A stretch of 64,000 nt of DNA, taken from NCBI RefSeq assembly GCF_000025965.1, contig NC_006824.1:62001-126000 (forward strand). The letters run 5' to 3'. The notes below the pieces were generated by a model. The model saw nothing but the letters and a program-made list of their open reading frames with translations. It was not told the DNA's origin and did no database searches. Origin of the DNA: Aromatoleum aromaticum EbN1. Its GTDB lineage: Bacteria > Pseudomonadota > Gammaproteobacteria > Burkholderiales > Rhodocyclaceae. A program made the position numbers and the translations under genes. Shown piece after piece: positions 9,197 to 18,540 of the stretch; the stretch's first letter is position 1, and each line of letters opens with the position of its first letter.

Positions 9197-9350
9197 CTAT
9201 TGTTTTTGCTCGAATGCCACCTTGCAACCGATCAAAGAGCGAGTGAAGGCGAACCAGGAGTACCGGGGGGATACATGCGGGGGCTTGATCGAGCTTCGTG
9301 ACCCCGCCCTGATGGAACCAGCGATCAGCCCCGAAAATCGCGTTAGTCAG

Positions 9351-10274
9351 CTATTGCCACATGATGAACGCGGTGCCGAGCGCCCCGAGCCCGGCGGCGC
9401 ACAGCACCGGTGCCGTCAGCCCATCTTTGGAACGGAAGAGCGTCACCGACAGCAGGATCGTGACGAAGGTTTCCATGGAGGTGATCAGCGCCACGCGGGA
9501 GACCGTGCTGTAGCTAATCGCGGCAAAAAAGAAGATCTGCCCCAGGGAACTCAGCACGCCGGCCGCGACGATCCAGGGGTCAAAGCTCGTGAATGTGTTA
9601 CGGATCGCCTGTCGGTAACTACCGAGAAAGGCCCCCGCCAGCATGAAGACGAGCGAGCCAACGACGGCACCGATCAGCGTCCCGAGCGTCGGATCGGGAA
9701 GCAGCATCAGGCCCTGCTTGCGTGCAACGTAACCCACTGCATAGGCGAGCGCCGACACCGGGCCATAGACGTAGCCCACGTTGACCCATGTGCCCAGATA
9801 TTCACGCCCGGAGCTGTCAATGACCACGCCCGAGCTTTGCCTGGAGGTCTGTAGCGACTGCTTTACCAGCACGCAGAAACTGGAAAAAATCAGCAGCATG
9901 CCCGCGATCAGCGCTGCGTCCATCGGTTCCCCGAGCACCAGCACGCCAAGCAGCACCGAAAACACAGGATTGAGCCGTTTGACCGCGGAGGCGCGCACGG
10001 CGCCCAGATGCTGCACGGAGGCGAACACGAACACCCGACCGATGAACATCGTCAGCACGCCGGCTCCCGCGAACCACGCGAGTGCCGGCGCGTCGACGCG
10101 TGGCAGCGCATTTCCCCAGGTCAAGTAGATCCACGTCGCGAACGCCATCGTGCTGGTGATCAGGATGGAAAGAAAGGCGCCGTTGTCCTGTGAACCCCGC
10201 TCCACGGCGCGTCCGATTGCTACGTTCGATGACGCAAAAAAAGTCATCGATAACACGGCCAGCCACTCACCCAC
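9351..10274 (-). CDS. EamA/DMT family membrane transporter
   Basis: A 307-residue integral inner-membrane protein with about ten hydrophobic helices arranged as two EamA repeats (roughly residues 1-140 and 170-305). The repeat signatures ALIAGMLLIFSSFCVLV and APVLCAAGLGALGTAFIM close each half. It starts with GTG at 10274, with GGGGAG about 10 bases upstream. Members of this superfamily export metabolites or take up organic compounds; no substrate can be assigned here. It lies downstream of the porin gene on the same strand, so a role in moving aromatic acids or products across the envelope is plausible but only inferred. Confidence 0.8.
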   Translation of the reverse strand: MGEWLAVLSMTFFASSNVAIGRAVERGSQDNGAFLSILITSTMAFATWIYLTWGNALPRVDAPALAWFAGAGVLTMFIGRVFVFASVQHLGAVRASAVKRLNPVFSVLLGVLVLGEPMDAALIAGMLLIFSSFCVLVKQSLQTSRQSSGVVIDSSGREYLGTWVNVGYVYGPVSALAYAVGYVARKQGLMLLPDPTLGTLIGAVVGSLVFMLAGAFLGSYRQAIRNTFTSFDPWIVAAGVLSSLGQIFFFAAISYSTVSRVALITSMETFVTILLSVTLFRSKDGLTAPVLCAAGLGALGTAFIMWQ

Positions 10275-10466
10275 AACGACTTACTCCCCGATCGGTCGGA
10301 GCAGGAATCCTGAGTCCTCCTCGAATTTCGTCCGGATTCGGTGGACAGCCGTGACCTGACGAAGGTGAATCACTGGCGCGCCAGCGTCGAAAATTAAAGG
10401 CCCCGTGCCGAAGGGCCCACTGCCGCCCGCCGTGCTCCCCTACCGTACGATGCATGCCACGCCGGC

Positions 10467-11660
10467 TCAAAAACTGTGACTTATGCCCAAGGCCGCCTGC
10501 GTAATGTCAGCGCCCGTATCGGCACTCCCGTTCTCCATATTATTGAAGCGGGCCGACCGACCATTGGTGAGTCTGGTAGCCATCGCAAACAAGGAGGTTC
10601 TCTTGGAGAGGCTGTAGCTCCCCCCGAGCGACCACATGTCACCGTCCAGTCCGCTCGTCGAGCAGGCGGCACCGCCGACGAGCGAACAACTGTCAGCTGA
10701 GGCGCGCGCATAGGAGATCGCGGCAAGCCAGTTGCCGAAACGATGGTCAAAGCCGAGTGACCACGCGTTCTGCTTGTACTCCTTAAAGCGGTTCGGCAGG
10801 CCGTCCGTTTCCTTGTACTTCAGCATCGCGTAATTCCCTTCGATCCGGCTATTGCCGAATTTGTACCGGAGCGTCGCACGCGTCCCCGTGTCCTTCGAAT
10901 TCGCGTCCGGGGCCGCTGTGAAGTTCGACAAAGCTGCAGGAGCATTGCGGGAACCACCGAAATAGTCTGTATGGATTTCGTGCGCCACCGCGACGTAGAG
11001 GCCGCCACGGCCGAAAATTACGCCGTACGACTGCAGATGCGGGTCGCGCTCATCGGTCTTTCCTTCGTCGGTCGCGTATTGCGCGTGCACTTGGAAACCA
11101 GCGAATTTTGGAGACTCGTACAGGATGGTGTTGGGTGGCCGCAAATGGAAGCTGCCGGGTTTGCTGATACCGAACGCGGGCTTGGAAAGGATATTGCTGT
11201 TGGAGACGAAGTTCCCGCTACTGATGCCGAGGAAGTTCATTCCGTCGCCCAGCGATTTGTAAACACTGTCGTGAATGCCCAGCTTTACCAGGCCGAAGTC
11301 GCCGGAGAGACCGACAAAGCTGTTACGAGCGGAGGACAAGCCGGTATTGCTATCGATCGAAACGCGCTGCTCAATCTGAAAATGCGCCTTGTAACCGTTA
11401 CCGAGATCCTCCGAGCCGCGAAAACCTAATCTGGAGTTGGAAGCATTGATCTCAGTATGGCTGGCGATATTGTTACCCCCGGGCGCGCCAGTGAGTGTGC
11501 TGACGGGCGCCCCGGGGCGAGTCGCACCGGTCGTTTTTGCCTGCCCGATCTGCGGATAGAGCTTGCCGTAGATCACCACGTTCGATGAATCCGCTTGCGC
11601 AACCAGCGGCACCATCAGTCCTCCAGTTACTACTATCACATAAAGTCTCTTCTTCCTCAC
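10467..11660 (-). CDS. Gram-negative porin, betaproteobacterial OmpC-like family
   Basis: An outer-membrane trimeric-type porin of 397 residues. Seen: a basic start and hydrophobic signal segment (VRKKRLYVIVVTGGLMVPLV, cleavage after VAQA), then the typical first strand SNVVIYGKLYPQIG, the GFRGSEDLGNGYKAHFQIEQ segment, and a terminal phenylalanine (LGISHSF) needed for outer-membrane assembly. The GTG at 11660 is preferred over an upstream ATG at 11774 because it directly precedes the signal peptide and has AGGGAG about 9 bases upstream. Placed between the decarboxylase/ABC operon and the EamA transporter, it may admit aromatic acids; this is inference. Confidence 0.88.
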   Translation of the reverse strand: MRKKRLYVIVVTGGLMVPLVAQADSSNVVIYGKLYPQIGQAKTTGATRPGAPVSTLTGAPGGNNIASHTEINASNSRLGFRGSEDLGNGYKAHFQIEQRVSIDSNTGLSSARNSFVGLSGDFGLVKLGIHDSVYKSLGDGMNFLGISSGNFVSNSNILSKPAFGISKPGSFHLRPPNTILYESPKFAGFQVHAQYATDEGKTDERDPHLQSYGVIFGRGGLYVAVAHEIHTDYFGGSRNAPAALSNFTAAPDANSKDTGTRATLRYKFGNSRIEGNYAMLKYKETDGLPNRFKEYKQNAWSLGFDHRFGNWLAAISYARASADSCSLVGGAACSTSGLDGDMWSLGGSYSLSKRTSLFAMATRLTNGRSARFNNMENGSADTGADITQAALGISHSF

Positions 11661-12090
11661 GGCGATTTCTCCCTGGAAATTAGGACCTACTCCTCCTGAT
11701 CGACTGAATGCTCCGGCGTCCTCTTTGAAGCCATTCCGAACCCGAGGCGCCGTTTTTCTCTCTGTTACGGACAAAAAATTGCCCCGGGAGCAGGCAAACC
11801 TGCTCGCGTTTTCATGGGGATTTTTGTGGTTTCCTTCGAAAACAGTCCGCTTGCGCCGGTTTGCGCAGCGGAAGGCCTAATCGGTTCGCACCGCTTTTGC
11901 CCCCTCGCGACTCGGACCCGCTCGTTTGTCTAATCGCGGCGGCTTCCTAGCTCTCATCAGGTAGACCGCCGCCTTAATCACTCTGGAATACGGGGGACCA
12001 TAACTCGCGATCTCGTTTCTAAACTCAGTAGGCCTGCCCGCGCCGTCCGGAGGATCATCAATTGCCTCTGACGGTCGCGCGAGCACAACT
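11661..12090. other. Intergenic region before the porin gene
   Basis: About 430 bp without a supportable gene. It contains the terminator-like hairpin at 11788-11805 and probably the porin promoter. No operator of the TCC-N7-GGA type was found. Confidence 0.5.
11788..11805 (-). terminator. Terminator-like hairpin after the UbiD/ABC operon
   Basis: A 7-bp perfect stem, GAGCAGG and CCTGCTC, with a 4-base loop. On the minus strand it is followed by CCGGGGCAATTTTTTG. It lies about 290 bp past the stop of the 12091 decarboxylase gene and before the porin gene, so it may separate the two units. Confidence 0.45.
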
Positions 12091-13605
12091 TCAGCCGAGC
12101 AGATAACCGAATTTCTCGCGCGCCTCGCGCAGGTCCTTTGGACTCAGTCGATTGACCAGGGGGAAGCGATCGCGCCAATGGAACGGCCGGCACGCATCGA
12201 TGATCGCGCGCGAGTTCGTGTAATTACCCTTTTCACGATCCTCGGGGGTGAGGCGCGGATCGAGTGGTGTGCTCCACGAGTTGGTGATGATGTCGATTGA
12301 CGTCGCCGGATCGGAGCGCGTCACCACTGCCCACATCACCTCCTCCAGGTTGGATGCGTCGACGTCGTCGTCGACGACCACTACGTACTTGCCCGCGTAC
12401 GCGCCCACGTGACACTGGCTGGCGATATGGCCGACCTGCTTGACGTGGCCGGGATAGCGCTGCTTGATCGCCACCGCAAGCAGCATGCGCGCACCCCCGC
12501 ACTCGTGTGCCCATGCGGCGGTAATGTCGGGCACGCCGGCCTTCTCGATTTCCTGCTTCAGCAACGCTGAACGCGTCACCGCACGGTAGCGCGCCATTTC
12601 GTCCGGCGGGCACAGCGGGGGGCAACCGAGGATGATCGGGTTGTTGCGATGGTAGATCGCCTTGATCTCGAGAACGGGCTCCTCGCGCACGTCGCTCGCG
12701 TAGTAGCCGGTCCACTCGCCGAACGGACCTTCCTTCTTGCGTCGTGTCGGATGCACGTAGCCCTCGATGACGAGTTCGGCGTTGGCCGGAATCGGGATGC
12801 CGGTGACCTTGCCGCGCACCATCTTCTGCGCCTTGCCACGCATCGCTCCAACCATGTCGAATTCGCACACGCCGTATGGCACTTCGCTGCACGCCATCAG
12901 GAACGTCAGCGGATCGCCGCCGACGACGATCGCTGTCGGCATCGGCTCGCCGCGCGCCTCGTACTTGTCGCGGTGGATACGACCATGCTTGCCCGGGGAA
13001 ATGTAGAAACCGACGGTCTTCTTGTCGTGGATCATGACCCGATAAGTGCCCGCGTTGAGCCATTTCTCGTCGGGATCCATCGTGATGTTGTAGCTGCCGG
13101 TTCCGATGTAGCGGCCCCCGTCATGCTCGTGCCACTGCGGTGTCGGAAACTTCGTAATGTCGATGTCGTCGCCCATCAGCACATTTTCGAAGATCGGACC
13201 ATACTCGACGATCTCGTGCGGGAGCGGCTCCATGTCGCGCAGGCTGTTCTCGAGGAAGGCCTGCGACAGCTCCAGCCGGGACAGATCCGTTGGAAAACCG
13301 AGGGTCATGTTCTTGCGGCTTCCGCCGAAGAAGTTGACGAGCACGCGGTGGCCCTTCTCGCACCCGGGCACGTCGTCGAAAATCACACAGGGCGCCGCAT
13401 CCGAATGCATCGCGAGGTCGGCCGCCATGCCGATCTCCTTTTGCCATGTCGCGCCCTGGATCACATGCACTTCACCCAGTTTCTCAGCTTCGACAATCCA
13501 CTCGCGCAGATCCTCGTAGGCAATCTGGCAACGCTGTTCGAGGTCCCGTCGCCCTACGCCTTCCTGGACGCCTCCGACCGCTCTGTTCAAAGCGTTATCA
13601 TTCAC
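12091..13605 (-). CDS. UbiD family decarboxylase (second type)
   Basis: A 504-residue prenylated-FMN-dependent (de)carboxylase. All three classical active-site elements are visible: Arg189 in NAGTYRVMIH, and Glu292 and Glu297 in KEGPFGEWTGYY. It is thus a standard UbiD fold, clearly distinct from the pcd-type genes on either side. The start is GTG at 13605 with AGGAGAAG 7 bases upstream. It is the fourth gene of the SBP-ATPase-permease-decarboxylase unit, 60 bp after the ABC permease, suggesting that the ABC system imports its aromatic acid. No dedicated ubiX lies in this unit, so it presumably uses prenylated FMN made by the two neighbouring UbiX copies. The substrate is unknown. Confidence 0.85.
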   Translation of the reverse strand: MNDNALNRAVGGVQEGVGRRDLEQRCQIAYEDLREWIVEAEKLGEVHVIQGATWQKEIGMAADLAMHSDAAPCVIFDDVPGCEKGHRVLVNFFGGSRKNMTLGFPTDLSRLELSQAFLENSLRDMEPLPHEIVEYGPIFENVLMGDDIDITKFPTPQWHEHDGGRYIGTGSYNITMDPDEKWLNAGTYRVMIHDKKTVGFYISPGKHGRIHRDKYEARGEPMPTAIVVGGDPLTFLMACSEVPYGVCEFDMVGAMRGKAQKMVRGKVTGIPIPANAELVIEGYVHPTRRKKEGPFGEWTGYYASDVREEPVLEIKAIYHRNNPIILGCPPLCPPDEMARYRAVTRSALLKQEIEKAGVPDITAAWAHECGGARMLLAVAIKQRYPGHVKQVGHIASQCHVGAYAGKYVVVVDDDVDASNLEEVMWAVVTRSDPATSIDIITNSWSTPLDPRLTPEDREKGNYTNSRAIIDACRPFHWRDRFPLVNRLSPKDLREAREKFGYLLG

Positions 13606-13665
13606 TTGGTCTTCTCCTGCGTTGAAGCCGCGCCGAATCCCGGCCCGGCAATTTGAAAGGATTGG

Positions 13666-14475
13666 TTAGTGGGCCGTCTTCCATGGCACAAGCCAGCGTT
13701 CGAGCTCGGTAAGCGCGAGCGAGAACAGGAAACCGAGCAGCGCGATGACGATGAGGCCGACATACATCGTTTCCACCGACAGAATTTCCCACGCGTTCCA
13801 GATCATGTGCCCGAGGCCGCTGTTGGCGCCGACCATCTCGGCGATCGTGATCAGGATCAGGCCCAGGCCGACCCCGAGCTTGACGCCGGTCATGATCAGC
13901 GGCATCGCCCCCGGTAATGCGATCGTGCGGAACACCTGCCAGCGGCTCGCCTTGAAGTTGTGGCCGACATCCAGATAGATTTTGTTGATCTCCATGACAC
14001 CGGCCATCGAGTTGATCAGCACCGGATAGAACACTCCGGTCGCGACCATGACGATTTTCGACGCCTCGCCGAGGCCGAAGATCAGCAGGATCAACGGCAG
14101 GATCGCGCTCTTCGGGATTGGGTAGGTCGCCGCGACCAGCGGATCGAATACCGCGCGGATTGGCCGATACAGTCCCATGACAATGCCGAGCAGCAGCGCC
14201 GGGATGCCGCCGAGCAGCATCCCCCAGAACAGCCTCGTCAGGCTTGCCGCGGTATCAGTCCACAGGGACCCCGACACGACCAATGCCACGAGCTTCACGG
14301 CCACCTGCGACGGCGCGGGAAAAAAGCGCGCGTCGATTGCGCCGGACTGCACGCACAGCTCCCACAACACGATCAGCGCCAGCGGCGATACGATGCCGAT
14401 CAATCGGTCTCGATTCCTTGCCGATCGCACTTTCGTACGTGTCTCGGCAACGCGCGCCTTCTTTGCGATGCTCAT
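13666..14475 (-). CDS. ABC transporter permease, nitrate/taurine (SsuC/TauC) type
   Basis: A 269-residue inner-membrane subunit with about six hydrophobic helices. It has the permease (EAA) loop region near FKASRWQVFRTIALPGAMPLIMTGVKLG, which contacts the ATPase. It overlaps the ATPase gene by 4 bases (ATGA), showing translational coupling. The family carries sulfonates, nitrate, pyrimidine precursors and aromatic acids including phthalates; the neighbour UbiD gene favours an aromatic carboxylate here. Confidence 0.9.
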   Translation of the reverse strand: MSIAKKARVAETRTKVRSARNRDRLIGIVSPLALIVLWELCVQSGAIDARFFPAPSQVAVKLVALVVSGSLWTDTAASLTRLFWGMLLGGIPALLLGIVMGLYRPIRAVFDPLVAATYPIPKSAILPLILLIFGLGEASKIVMVATGVFYPVLINSMAGVMEINKIYLDVGHNFKASRWQVFRTIALPGAMPLIMTGVKLGVGLGLILITIAEMVGANSGLGHMIWNAWEILSVETMYVGLIVIALLGFLFSLALTELERWLVPWKTAH

Positions 14476-15329
14476 GACCTTACCCCCTCCTCATCCTGGG
14501 CACGGGCGCGGCGGACCTCGTCGCGCAGCTCGTCCCAGATGTTGTAGACGAGCGCGCCGTATTCGGGCCGGGCGCGAAGCTCGAGAACATGCCGGGGGCG
14601 TTCGAACGGCACGTTCACGACCATCTTCACCTTGCCCGGATGGGCGCTCATCACGAGAATGCGATCGCCAAGCGTGACTGCTTCATCAACGCTGTGCGTA
14701 ATGAACAGCACCGTCTTGCGCGTCTCGTCCCAGATGCGCAGCAGCTCCTCCTGCAGTAGGAGCTTGTTCTGCTCATCGAGCGCCGAAAACGGCTCGTCCA
14801 TCAGCAGAATTTCGGGATCGTTGGCGAATGCCCGTGCGATCGAGACGCGCTGACGCATGCCCCCCGACAGCTGGTGCGGAAACGCGTCGGCGAAACGCGA
14901 CAGCCCGATTCGCGAAAGGTAGTGACCGACCGTCTCCTTGATTTCGGTCTTCGGCCGACCGCGCATCACGAGTCCGTAGGCCGCGTTCTGCCACACCGTC
15001 ATCCACGGGAACAGTGAGTCGCCTTGGAACACCATCGAGTTCTCGGGTCGCCCGCTGCCGGAATGCGCAATCTCAACGCTGCCGCTCGACTCGCTCTCGA
15101 GCCCGCCGAGAATCCGCAGCAGCGTCGTCTTGCCGCAGCCGCTCGGGCCGACGATCATGAAGAAGCAGCCCTCGGGAATGTCGAGGGACACCGCGTCGAG
15201 AGCGGCGAAGCGCCCGCGACGCGTCTCGAAGCTCTTGCCGAGGTTGCGGATGCGGATTTTCGGTGGGGTCTGCGCACTCGCCACACAGGCCGCCTGCGCA
15301 AGGACGTCCTGGATCGAATCGTCGCTCAC
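14472..15329 (-). CDS. ABC transporter ATP-binding protein, nitrate/taurine type
   Basis: A 285-residue cytoplasmic ATPase that energises the adjacent permease. Seen: Walker A GPSGCGKTTLL, the ABC signature LSGGMRQRVSIARA, Walker B ILLMDEPFSALD and the switch histidine in LFITHSVDEA. It overlaps both neighbours by 4 bases, so the three subunits are made together. All residues needed for ATP hydrolysis are present. Confidence 0.93.
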   Translation of the reverse strand: MSDDSIQDVLAQAACVASAQTPPKIRIRNLGKSFETRRGRFAALDAVSLDIPEGCFFMIVGPSGCGKTTLLRILGGLESESSGSVEIAHSGSGRPENSMVFQGDSLFPWMTVWQNAAYGLVMRGRPKTEIKETVGHYLSRIGLSRFADAFPHQLSGGMRQRVSIARAFANDPEILLMDEPFSALDEQNKLLLQEELLRIWDETRKTVLFITHSVDEAVTLGDRILVMSAHPGKVKMVVNVPFERPRHVLELRARPEYGALVYNIWDELRDEVRRARAQDEEGVRS

Positions 15330-16372
15330 TGGAGGCTCCTTTTCGCTTCATACGTGCCGAGATCCTTGAGTGCTGCCTCGACAAACGTGTGGTCGACCGC
15401 CTGCTCCACAGTGACATTGCCCTGGATCAGCCCCTCGTCCTTGAAGAACTGCAGATCGTTGCGCAAGCTTGGCTCGTGGACCTTGCCGTTCGGATTGCAC
15501 CCGTTCGCGCTGAGGAGGCGGTAGGTCGCCGGATCCTTGAGCGCCGTACTCGCTGTCAGGATGGCAATGATGTCGTCGCTGCTCGGCCCGACGAGCCGTC
15601 CGTCCTTCAACGCATCGTTGTAGTCGCGCACGCCGCGCAGGTAAGCACGCATGAATTTGCGAGCCACTTCCGGCTTCTCGCGTGCGAACGGGCCGGAATA
15701 GAGCACGACCGCGAGCTGATGATCCGGATACGCCTCGTCGTCGCCGAGCACCTTCACGGCCGCGCCGCTCTGGATTGCCCGGGTTGCGGACGGCTCGGTC
15801 GTCAGTGCCGCGTCAACCGCCGCGTTCTGCAGCGCCATCACGTGCTGAGGAAAACCCATGTAGACGCGCTCCACGTCGGCCGTTTTCAGGTCCGCCTTCT
15901 TCAGCATCTCGTTGAGAGTGGATGTCGATGCGCTGCCGGGGGCGCTACCGGCGATCTTCATGCCCTTTAGATCCTTCAGCTCCTTGAATCGGCCGCTATC
16001 GACCAGATCCTTGCGCACCAGCAGCGGCTGATAGCCGTATCCCGGTGGCGTCGAGCCCTTGTCGGCAACTATCTTGATGCTGATGCCGCGAGCGATCGCG
16101 TTGTAGAGCCCCGCAGACGGCGAGCCGCCGCCGACGTCAAGGTGACCGGCGCCGAGTGGAGCAATCATCTTCGCCGCCGAGTCGAACGGAGTGAAGACGA
16201 TTTCCAGCCCCTCCTCGCGGAAATAACCTTTCTTGTCAGCGATGAGAAAACCGGCGTCGCTACTGGAATTGACAACACCGACGCGAACTTCGGTCGAGTC
16301 GTTGGCGGCGCAGTTGAGCGCCCACACCGCAAGACAGGTTGCCGATAAAAATCTTAAACATGCTGTTTTCAT
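15326..16372 (-). CDS. ABC transporter substrate-binding protein (NMT1/SsuA type)
   Basis: A 348-residue periplasmic binding protein and first gene of the ABC/decarboxylase unit. Signal peptide: MKTACLRFLSATCLAVWALN, with cleavage around NCAA. The mature start STEVRVGVVNSSSDAGFLIADKKGYF matches the SsuA/ThiY-like fold. The ATG at 16372 is chosen because AAAGGAGGAG lies about 8 bases upstream; an upstream in-frame ATG at 16459 would destroy the signal peptide. Ligand unknown, probably an aromatic acid. Confidence 0.88.
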   Translation of the reverse strand: MKTACLRFLSATCLAVWALNCAANDSTEVRVGVVNSSSDAGFLIADKKGYFREEGLEIVFTPFDSAAKMIAPLGAGHLDVGGGSPSAGLYNAIARGISIKIVADKGSTPPGYGYQPLLVRKDLVDSGRFKELKDLKGMKIAGSAPGSASTSTLNEMLKKADLKTADVERVYMGFPQHVMALQNAAVDAALTTEPSATRAIQSGAAVKVLGDDEAYPDHQLAVVLYSGPFAREKPEVARKFMRAYLRGVRDYNDALKDGRLVGPSSDDIIAILTASTALKDPATYRLLSANGCNPNGKVHEPSLRNDLQFFKDEGLIQGNVTVEQAVDHTFVEAALKDLGTYEAKRSLQ

Positions 16373-16807
16373 CGAATACTCCTCCTTTGTCGTTCCTCGA
16401 CGTTGCAACTCCGCACAAGCGATGTCCGAGCGCGACGTCTTCTTTCTGCGAACCCACACGCGGACGAAACAACGCCTTCACCGAAACATCCGGCATTCGC
16501 CCGAACCGTATTGCGATACGCCCTTCGCAGCGCATGACATGCTGAAAGAATCTATTGTTGTAGTTATGGCGCTCCTGTTCTTCACCTTGATCCAGCCGGA
16601 AAGACTGATATCGGGCGGGAGCTGGGCGCAGGTTAAGTCTTCCCGTCCTCCGCTTACTGGTTTCACCTGCGACTGGCCGTGCCCAGGCGGCACGAGTTGC
16701 GCGACACATCCGTCGGCAGGACCGATCTCCCGCCGGCGCTCCTGTCCGACACTCCTGTGTTGATTGCAGCGACCGCTGCCGAGAATCACGCCCTTTCAAC
16801 AGTTGCG
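16373..16807. other. Intergenic region between ABC operon and duplicated pcd unit
   Basis: About 435 bp in which no gene can be supported. Short open frames are present but lack convincing ribosome sites or recognisable products. It probably contains the ABC operon promoter and the recombination joint that created the duplicate at 16808. Confidence 0.4.
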
Positions 16808-16882
16808 GAGATCGGCGAGCAACCGACCGGCGAGCCAGCCGGTGCGGTTGCTCAGATCCAGGACCCGGTATGCGTTAAGCAT
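16808..16882 (-). pseudogene. 5' remnant of the CoA-transferase gene
   Basis: The 75 bp encodes the first 25 residues (MLNAYRVLDLSNRTGWLAGR onward) of the protein at 5568-6755, then similarity ends abruptly at 16807. It marks the breakpoint of the duplication and is non-functional. Confidence 0.85.
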
Positions 16883-16909
16883 CGCGGACTCCTTCGGTGG
16901 CAGCAGCGG

Positions 16910-18493
16910 TCAGCGTCCCGTGCGTGCCAGGGACAGCACCCAGCCTTCCATGCGCGAGCGCATCTTCTTGATGTCGCCCTCGCCGAAGAAGGCTTCCGGC
17001 TTGACCAGATCGACGCCGTACACCGGGCGGTGGAAGTCGCTCTCGTAGCCGAACGGCACGGTCGCGTCGATCCCCATGCCGCCTTCGAACTGGGTGTTCG
17101 AGGCGGTCCATTGCTTGTCGCCCGAGGTCATCCGTTCGGCCGGCATGAAGGTCTGGCCGCGCCCGCCAGGAATCGGGTTGAGGATGTCGGTGCGCGGATT
17201 CACGCGAGTGGTCAGACACCACATGATGTCGTCCATCGAGTAGATGTCGACGTCTTCGCTCACCGCGATCGCCAGGCGCATCCCTTGCGAGCACGACAGG
17301 ATCGCGGAGAGGAAATTGCGCTGCCAGCCTTCCTCGATCTGGTTGCGCTTCTTGACCTGAATGATGCAGCCGCCCCAGTCGGTCATGCAGTACGGGATAT
17401 GCACGTTCTGCACGATGCCCGGCTGCAGCCGCTCGCACAGCGCGAAGATCGCCGACTCGCGCACCGAGGTGTCGATGTTGGCGTCGTCGGCCGTGTGCAC
17501 GCCGAGCGGGAAGATGATCGGCTTGCTCTCGCGCCGGCGCATCGTGATCGCGGTGACGTGGAACGTCGGCGCCTTGTAGGCCTTGCCCATGTAGCCCGCC
17601 CACTCCGGGTGGAAGTGAAAGCGCCCCTGGACGTCAGCCGCTTCCGACTCGGCCGTCTCGTAGCGCTTGTCGCGCGGGTGCAGATAGCCTTCGAGCACGT
17701 ACTCGGCGTCGGCGAGCGTGTAGGCGTCGATCGTGCGGCACTTGACGAGGCGCACCGGCGAGCCCTGGATCGCGCCGGCGATGCCGATCTCGTCGCAGCC
17801 CTTGGGCAGGATCGCGTAGTCGAAGCCCGAGCCGGCAACGAAGGTGCACGACGGGGGCACGCCGAAGCACATCGTCAGCGGGATCGGCTCGTCGTCCTTG
17901 TAGTGCTCGGTCATCACCTGCCACATGTGTGATCCGGGCGAGATCTGGAACGTGCCGACGTTGCCCCAGCGGAAGTTCATGCGGTTGTAGCCGATGTGGC
18001 TGCCACCGTCGAAGTACGGGCCGACGACGCACGAGATGCCCGAGCCGATCGTCAGCTCGGTCTCAAGCGGCGTGTGGCGGATCGCGGTCAGCCACTTGTT
18101 GACGTCGAGGTCATCGGTGATCACTTCTTCCTGCACCGGCGCCTCGTCCTGGCCGATGATGATCGGTGCGAGCGGATGGTCGATCGCATGCGCGACCTTC
18201 TTGACCCGGTCGAGCGAGTTCTCCCAGCCGAAGAGGCCTTCGACGACACGGATGTCGCCAAAGAGGTTCGTGATCGCGCGGGCATGGGGCATGCCTTTGA
18301 CGTTGTTGAAGAGCATCGGCAGGCTGCCGTCGAAGATCTTCTGCAGACCGGTGATTTCGAGGTCGGGATTGACTTCCTTGTCGGTCTCGACCAGGTAGCC
18401 CTGGGCGCGGAACCACTCGAGCGCTTCGCGCAGGTCCTTGACCCCGGCCCGCTGGGCCACCGCATCGATTTCTTTCGTTGCCAGATCGTTCAT
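16910..18493 (-). CDS. pcd: Phthaloyl-CoA decarboxylase-like UbiD family enzyme, second copy
   Basis: A 527-residue protein essentially identical to the product at 6783-8366; the visible changes are Leu14 to Gln, Thr30 to Ala and Arg102 to His, all outside the active site. It retains Arg171, Glu297 and the unusual Gln289 with the two-residue insertion. It lies 47 bp downstream of the second ubiX. Because its CoA-transferase partner is truncated, it must share the transferase encoded at 4351-6755, so the copy probably raises decarboxylase dosage. Confidence 0.82.
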   Translation of the reverse strand: MNDLATKEIDAVAQRAGVKDLREALEWFRAQGYLVETDKEVNPDLEITGLQKIFDGSLPMLFNNVKGMPHARAITNLFGDIRVVEGLFGWENSLDRVKKVAHAIDHPLAPIIIGQDEAPVQEEVITDDLDVNKWLTAIRHTPLETELTIGSGISCVVGPYFDGGSHIGYNRMNFRWGNVGTFQISPGSHMWQVMTEHYKDDEPIPLTMCFGVPPSCTFVAGSGFDYAILPKGCDEIGIAGAIQGSPVRLVKCRTIDAYTLADAEYVLEGYLHPRDKRYETAESEAADVQGRFHFHPEWAGYMGKAYKAPTFHVTAITMRRRESKPIIFPLGVHTADDANIDTSVRESAIFALCERLQPGIVQNVHIPYCMTDWGGCIIQVKKRNQIEEGWQRNFLSAILSCSQGMRLAIAVSEDVDIYSMDDIMWCLTTRVNPRTDILNPIPGGRGQTFMPAERMTSGDKQWTASNTQFEGGMGIDATVPFGYESDFHRPVYGVDLVKPEAFFGEGDIKKMRSRMEGWVLSLARTGR

Positions 18494-18540
18494 CGTATTG
18501 CCTCCAGGTTGCTTTACTCGGGAATCGGGGGTGTGTGCGA

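Noticed and set aside
11877-12086. 69-codon frame after the second UbiD gene
   Set aside because: No convincing ribosome site, and the sequence looks random; treated as intergenic.
16542-16763. Short frame starting MLKESIVVVMALLFFTLIQP that looks like a membrane segment
   Set aside because: It is hydrophobic at first, but the rest is compositionally random, it has no clear ribosome site, and it ends near the duplication joint.
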